Assembly: GCF_003634695.1 (NCBI RefSeq)
Contig: NZ_RBWV01000009.1
Location: forward strand, 124,001-188,000
Direction of reading: 5' to 3'
DNA length: 64,000 nt
Origin: Motilibacter peucedani
GTDB taxonomy: Bacteria; Actinomycetota; Actinomycetes; Motilibacterales; Motilibacteraceae
Positions 60,592 to 64,000 of the stretch are shown one piece after another. The translations under genes were made by a program, and so were the position numbers. Position 1 is the first letter of the stretch. Each line of letters starts with the position of its first letter. The notes under the pieces are model-generated. The model worked only from the letters and a program-made list of their open reading frames with translations, had not been told where the DNA came from and searched no databases.

Positions 60592-61785
60592 TCACGCCGC
60601 GACGGCGGCCCGAGCACGGACGAACGCGTCGACGCACGCGCGTACGTCGTCCTCGGTGTGCGCAGCTGACAGCTGCACCCGGATCCGCGCCTTGCCCTGC
60701 GGGACGACCGGGTAGGAGAACGCGACCACGTAGACGCCTTCGAGCAGCATGGCCTCGGCGGTCCGGGCGGCCAGCGTCGCGTCACCGAACATCACGGGAG
60801 TGATGGGGTGCTCGCCGGTGAGCAGGTCGAAGCCCTCGTCCAGCATCAGCTGGCGGAACAGCTCGGTGTTCTTGCGCAGTGCCAGCCGCTTCTCGCCACT
60901 GCCCTCGACCAGCTCGAGCGCCTTGACAGAGCCGGCCACCACCGCAGGGGCGACGGCGTTCGAGAAGAGGTAGGGACGCGACCGCTGCCGCAGCAGCTCG
61001 ACGACCTCGGACCGGCCGCTCACGTAGCCGCCCGAGGCGCCGCCGAGGGCCTTGCCCAGGGTGCCGGTGACGATGTCGACGCGGTCCTGCACGCCGAAGT
61101 GCTCGGGTGTGCCACCTCCGGTGTCGCCGACGAAGCCGACCGCGTGGGAGTCGTCGACGAGCACGAGCGCGTCATAGCGCTCGGCGAGGTCGCAGATCTC
61201 GTCGAGAGGCGCGAGGTAGCCGTCCATCGAGAAGACGCCGTCGGTCACGACCATCCGGCGCCGGGCGCCGCTCGCGGCCTTCAGCTGCGCCTCCAGGTCG
61301 GCCATGTCGCGGTTGCGGTAGCGGAGCCGCTGGGCCTTGCACAGGCGGATGCCGTCGATGATGGAGGCGTGGTTGAGCTCGTCGGAGATGACTGCGTCAC
61401 GGGCGTCGAGCAGCACCTCGAAGACGCCGCCGTTGGCGTCGAAGCACGAGGAGTAGAGGATCGTGGCCTCTGTGCGCAGCAGGTGCGAGATGCGCTGCTC
61501 GAGCACGTGGTGCTGGGTCTGCGTGCCGCAGATGAACCGTACGCTGGCCATCCCGAAGCCCCACTCGTCGAGGGCGTCCTTGGCCGCCTGCACCACGTCG
61601 GGGTCGTCGGCGAGGCCGAGGTAGTTGTTGGAGCAGAAGTTCAGCACCGGCCGCACCTCGCCCGCGACGGCACTGCCGACGCGCGACGACTGCGGCGTCG
61701 TGAGCTCGCGCTCGGACTTGTAGAGGCCCGCGTCGCGGATCTCCTGCAGCGTCTCGCGGAGCTGCTCTCCGACTGCGCCGTACAT
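60592..61785 (-). CDS. kbl: Glycine C-acetyltransferase (2-amino-3-ketobutyrate CoA ligase)
   Basis: Kbl splits 2-amino-3-ketobutyrate with CoA into glycine and acetyl-CoA. The 397-residue PLP enzyme is typical: [30 protein letters not shown], and the PLP lysine in [21 protein letters not shown] 61785 directly follows the tdh stop (TAGATG), so the two are coupled. Together they degrade threonine. Confidence 0.97.
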   Translation of the reverse strand: MYGAVGEQLRETLQEIRDAGLYKSERELTTPQSSRVGSAVAGEVRPVLNFCSNNYLGLADDPDVVQAAKDALDEWGFGMASVRFICGTQTQHHVLEQRISHLLRTEATILYSSCFDANGGVFEVLLDARDAVISDELNHASIIDGIRLCKAQRLRYRNRDMADLEAQLKAASGARRRMVVTDGVFSMDGYLAPLDEICDLAERYDALVLVDDSHAVGFVGDTGGGTPEHFGVQDRVDIVTGTLGKALGGASGGYVSGRSEVVELLRQRSRPYLFSNAVAPAVVAGSVKALELVEGSGEKRLALRKNTELFRQLMLDEGFDLLTGEHPITPVMFGDATLAARTAEAMLLEGVYVVAFSYPVVPQGKARIRVQLSAAHTEDDVRACVDAFVRARAAVAA

Positions 61786-62829
61786 CTAGGTCTCCGTCCA
61801 GTCGAGCACGACCTTGCCGTGCGCACCACCGCGTGCCACCTCGAACGCCGTCTTCCAGTCCCTCGCAGGGAAGCGGTCGGTGATGACGGGGCTCACGTCG
61901 AGCCCGGAGCGCAGCAGGGCGCTCATCGCGTACCACGTCTCGAACATCTCGCGACCGTAGATGCCCTTGATGGTGATCATGTGCGAGACCACCTTGGCCC
62001 AGTCGATGGTCACCGGCGCGCTGGGCAGGCCGAGGACGGCGACGCGGCCGCCGTGGTTGAGGTTGTCCAGGATCGCCGGCAGCGCTGACGGGCTCCCGCT
62101 CATCTCGAGCGCGACGTCGAAGCCCTCCACCATGCCCAGACGTCGCTGCGCGTCGGCGATGGTCCCAGTGGTCACATCGATGGCCAGGTCTGCACCCATC
62201 CGGCGGGCGAGCTCGAGGCGGGGTGCGCTGACGTCGGAGACCACGACGTACCTCGCTCCGACGTGCCGGCAGACGGCCGCGGCCATGAGCCCGATGGGGC
62301 CGGCTCCGGTGATGAGCACGTCCTCACCGACGAGCGGGAACGACAGCGCGGTGTGCACCGCGTTGCCGAAGGGGTCGAAGACGGCGGCGACGTCGAGGTC
62401 GGCGGTGGTCGCAGTCGCACCGGGATGGACCCACACGTTGCTCTCGGGCAGCACCACCAGCTCGGCGAACGCACCGTCGCGGTTCACCCCGACGCTCGAG
62501 GTGCGTATGCACAGGTGGCGCCGGCCTGCGCGGCAGTTGCGGCACGTGCCGCAGACGACGTGGCCCTCGCCCGAGACGAGGTCACCGACGCGTACGTCGC
62601 GGACCCCTGCCCCGACCTCGACGACCTCGCCGCAGAACTCGTGCCCCGGCACGAGAGGTGCGTCGACCGAACCTGCCGCCCACGCGTCCCACTCCCAGAT
62701 GTGCAGGTCGGTGCCGCAGATGCCGGTACGCAGCACGCGGATCAGGACGTCGTGCTCGCCGCACGCCGGGTCGGGGCGGTCGACCCACTCGAAGCCCGGC
62801 GCAGCAGCCGGCTTGTAGAGCGCACGCAC
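61786..62829 (-). CDS. tdh: L-threonine 3-dehydrogenase
   Basis: Tdh oxidises threonine to 2-amino-3-ketobutyrate with NAD. The 347-residue zinc MDR enzyme has [14 protein letters not shown] (catalytic Cys/Asp/His), GHEFCGEV, and the structural zinc cluster [15 protein letters not shown]. The Rossmann motif is [15 protein letters not shown] 62829. It lies 7 bp downstream of the agmatinase gene on the same strand. Confidence 0.96.
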   Translation of the reverse strand: MRALYKPAAAPGFEWVDRPDPACGEHDVLIRVLRTGICGTDLHIWEWDAWAAGSVDAPLVPGHEFCGEVVEVGAGVRDVRVGDLVSGEGHVVCGTCRNCRAGRRHLCIRTSSVGVNRDGAFAELVVLPESNVWVHPGATATTADLDVAAVFDPFGNAVHTALSFPLVGEDVLITGAGPIGLMAAAVCRHVGARYVVVSDVSAPRLELARRMGADLAIDVTTGTIADAQRRLGMVEGFDVALEMSGSPSALPAILDNLNHGGRVAVLGLPSAPVTIDWAKVVSHMITIKGIYGREMFETWYAMSALLRSGLDVSPVITDRFPARDWKTAFEVARGGAHGKVVLDWTET

Positions 62830-62836
62830 GGCCGGG

Positions 62837-63784
62837 TCAGCGCCGGTTGAGGGCGAGGACGGAGAGCAGCTCGTAGGCGACGTGCGCGGCGGCGATGCCG
62901 GTGATCTCGGCGTGGTCGTAGGCCGGCGCGACCTCGACGACGTCGGCCCCCACGACGTCGAGCCCGACCAGTCCGCGCAGAGTGTTCAGCAGCTCCCGGC
63001 TCGTCAGCCCACCCGCCTCCGGCGTACCCGTTCCAGGTGCGTGCGCCGGGTCGAGCACGTCGATGTCGACCGAGACGTAGACCGGCGCGTTCTCCAGCCG
63101 CTTGCGCAGCCGCTCCACCGCGCGCGCCACGCCGTCGGTCTCGTAGTCGTCCGAGCGCATCACCGTGAAGCCCAGTCGCGAGTCGTCCTCGAGGTCCTGC
63201 TTGCTGTAGAGCGGGCCCCGGATCCCGATGTGCATGCAGCGCTCGAGGTCGAGCAGCCCCTCCTCGCTGGCCCGGCGGAAGGGCGTGCCGTGGGTGTAGG
63301 GCGCACCGAAGTAGGTGTCCCAGGTGTCGAGGTGGGCGTCGAAGTGCAGCACCGCGATCTTGCCGTGGTCCTTGGCGAGCGAGCGCAGGATCGGCAGCGC
63401 GATGGTGTGGTCTCCGCCGAGGGTGAGCACGGACGCGCCGCTCGCGCGCGTCTCGGTCATCGCGCCCTCGATCGTCGAGATGGCCTCGCCGAGGTCGAAC
63501 GGGTTGATCCCGATGTCGCCCGCGTCGGCCACCTGCTGCGTGCCGAACGGGTGCACGTCGAGCGCCGGGTTGTAGGGCCGCAGGAGCTTGGAGGCGGCGC
63601 GGATGTGCGAGGGGCCGAAGCGCGCGCCCGGCCGGTAGCTCACGCCCGAGTCGAACGGCATGCCGAGCACCGCGACGTCGACCCGCGACACCTCGTCGGT
63701 GCGCGGCAGCCGGGCGAACGTCGCGGGGCCGGCGTACCTCGGCACCCGGGTCGCGTCGACCGGGCCGACGGGCGGGACGTCCAT
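62837..63784 (-). CDS. speB: Agmatinase (ureohydrolase)
   Basis: A 315-residue binuclear manganese enzyme that makes putrescine and urea from agmatine. Metal ligands are seen in [23 protein letters not shown] and [19 protein letters not shown]. Relatives also hydrolyse guanidinobutyrate, so the substrate is not certain. A good AGGAGG ribosome site precedes ATG 63784. First gene of the operon with tdh and kbl. Confidence 0.95.
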   Translation of the reverse strand: MDVPPVGPVDATRVPRYAGPATFARLPRTDEVSRVDVAVLGMPFDSGVSYRPGARFGPSHIRAASKLLRPYNPALDVHPFGTQQVADAGDIGINPFDLGEAISTIEGAMTETRASGASVLTLGGDHTIALPILRSLAKDHGKIAVLHFDAHLDTWDTYFGAPYTHGTPFRRASEEGLLDLERCMHIGIRGPLYSKQDLEDDSRLGFTVMRSDDYETDGVARAVERLRKRLENAPVYVSVDIDVLDPAHAPGTGTPEAGGLTSRELLNTLRGLVGLDVVGADVVEVAPAYDHAEITGIAAAHVAYELLSVLALNRR

Positions 63785-63850
63785 GCGGGGTGCCTCCTGG
63801 AGTCATCCGGTCGTGCGGACCGTGCGTCGGGCTGGTCCGACGGAGCCAGC

Positions 63851-63878
63851 GTTGACCCGGCGTTTCGTGCTTGTCAAC
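63851..63878. promoter_or_regulatory. Dyad in the speB / regulator intergenic region
   Basis: GTTGAC (63851-63856) and GTCAAC (63873-63878) are perfect inverted arms with 16 bp between. On the minus strand the right arm contains TTGACA, a consensus -35 for the speB operon. The divergent regulator starting at 63950 may bind it. Confidence 0.5.
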
Positions 63879-63949
63879 CTCGGTTTACCGACAGGGCTCC
63901 GACGTGCATCATGGGAGCTCGCCCACGTCCCCGGCTGGAGGTGCCCCGC

Positions 63950-64000
63950 ATGACCGCCCCGGCGATCGGCGTGCGACTGCGCGACGCGCGGATGGCCCAG
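63950..64000 (+). CDS. Start of a probable XRE/PuuR-type regulator (cut by window end)
   Basis: Only 17 codons are visible: MTAPAIGVRLRDARMAQ, in which GxRLRxAR is a usual beginning of helix-turn-helix (XRE, often cupin-linked PuuR-type) regulators. GGAGG lies just upstream of ATG 63950. It is divergent from speB, where PuuR-type polyamine regulators often sit. Confidence 0.55.
   Translation, partial: MTAPAIGVRLRDARMAQ

Overview
The window comes from a high-G+C actinobacterium. Codon third positions are almost always G or C, GTG starts are frequent, and there is a mycothiol synthase (mshD), PHO-box control of pstS, LigD-type end-joining polymerase and GntR/ROK/BlaI-style regulation. A soluble PAS chemotaxis protein suggests a motile relative, but I cannot name the genus. 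There is no prophage, transposon, CRISPR array or rRNA. The only RNA gene is tRNA-Lys(UUU). Every coordinate below was read by eye, and no gene-free stretch exceeds about 300 bases.

Region 1 (1-11.2 kb) is a phosphate block: a secreted 5'-nucleotidase (cut by the window edge), mshD, polyphosphate kinase, a CYTH-CHAD protein, a NUDIX/histidine-phosphatase protein, then pstSCAB behind two tandem PHO-box repeats and a leader hairpin. A strong hairpin separates pstS from pstC. Region 2 (11.2-15 kb) holds small genes on both strands, including a GntR/UTRA regulator, a tiny ORF behind a perfect LexA box, and an XRE regulator with a membrane partner. Several of these appear to be leaderless.

Region 3 (15-26 kb) has a very large secreted GH3 beta-xylosidase, a zinc alcohol dehydrogenase with a PhzF protein, an EAL-CBS protein with a DUF1059 protein, an F420-type reductase homologue, a LysR regulator and a GNAT enzyme. 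Region 4 (24.5-35 kb) is a complete amino-sugar island: ROK repressor, promoter with operator, two Gfo/Idh/MocA dehydrogenases, a ribose-type ABC importer, a SIS deaminase/isomerase, a ROK kinase and NagA. The two dehydrogenases are not needed for plain GlcNAc, so the imported substrate is probably an amino-sugar glycoside or derivative.

Region 5 (35-46.6 kb) carries a Tat-signal catalase, a BlaI/M56 operon with an extra membrane protein, a proline iminopeptidase and methyltransferase pair, the soluble PAS-MCP, and an ABC exporter coupled to a NarL-type two-component system. Region 6 (46.6-58 kb) mixes membrane genes and hemicellulases: a phosphoesterase lipoprotein, two COG4705 membrane-protein paralogues (each followed by a membrane-lipid-type gene, UPF0104 or DedA), an OmpR-type two-component system translationally coupled to an orphan FetB-like permease, a GH43 arabinanase and a GH8 exo-oligoxylanase. 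A similar short repeat lies upstream of both COG4705 genes and the response regulator. Region 7 (58-64 kb) has a divergent SDR/MerR pair, a stand-alone LigD polymerase, an unknown protein, an agmatinase-tdh-kbl operon and the start of a divergent regulator.

The best candidates for undescribed biology are the COG4705/two-component/FetB/DedA set with its shared upstream motif, the amino-sugar island with two dehydrogenases, and the LexA-boxed small gene.
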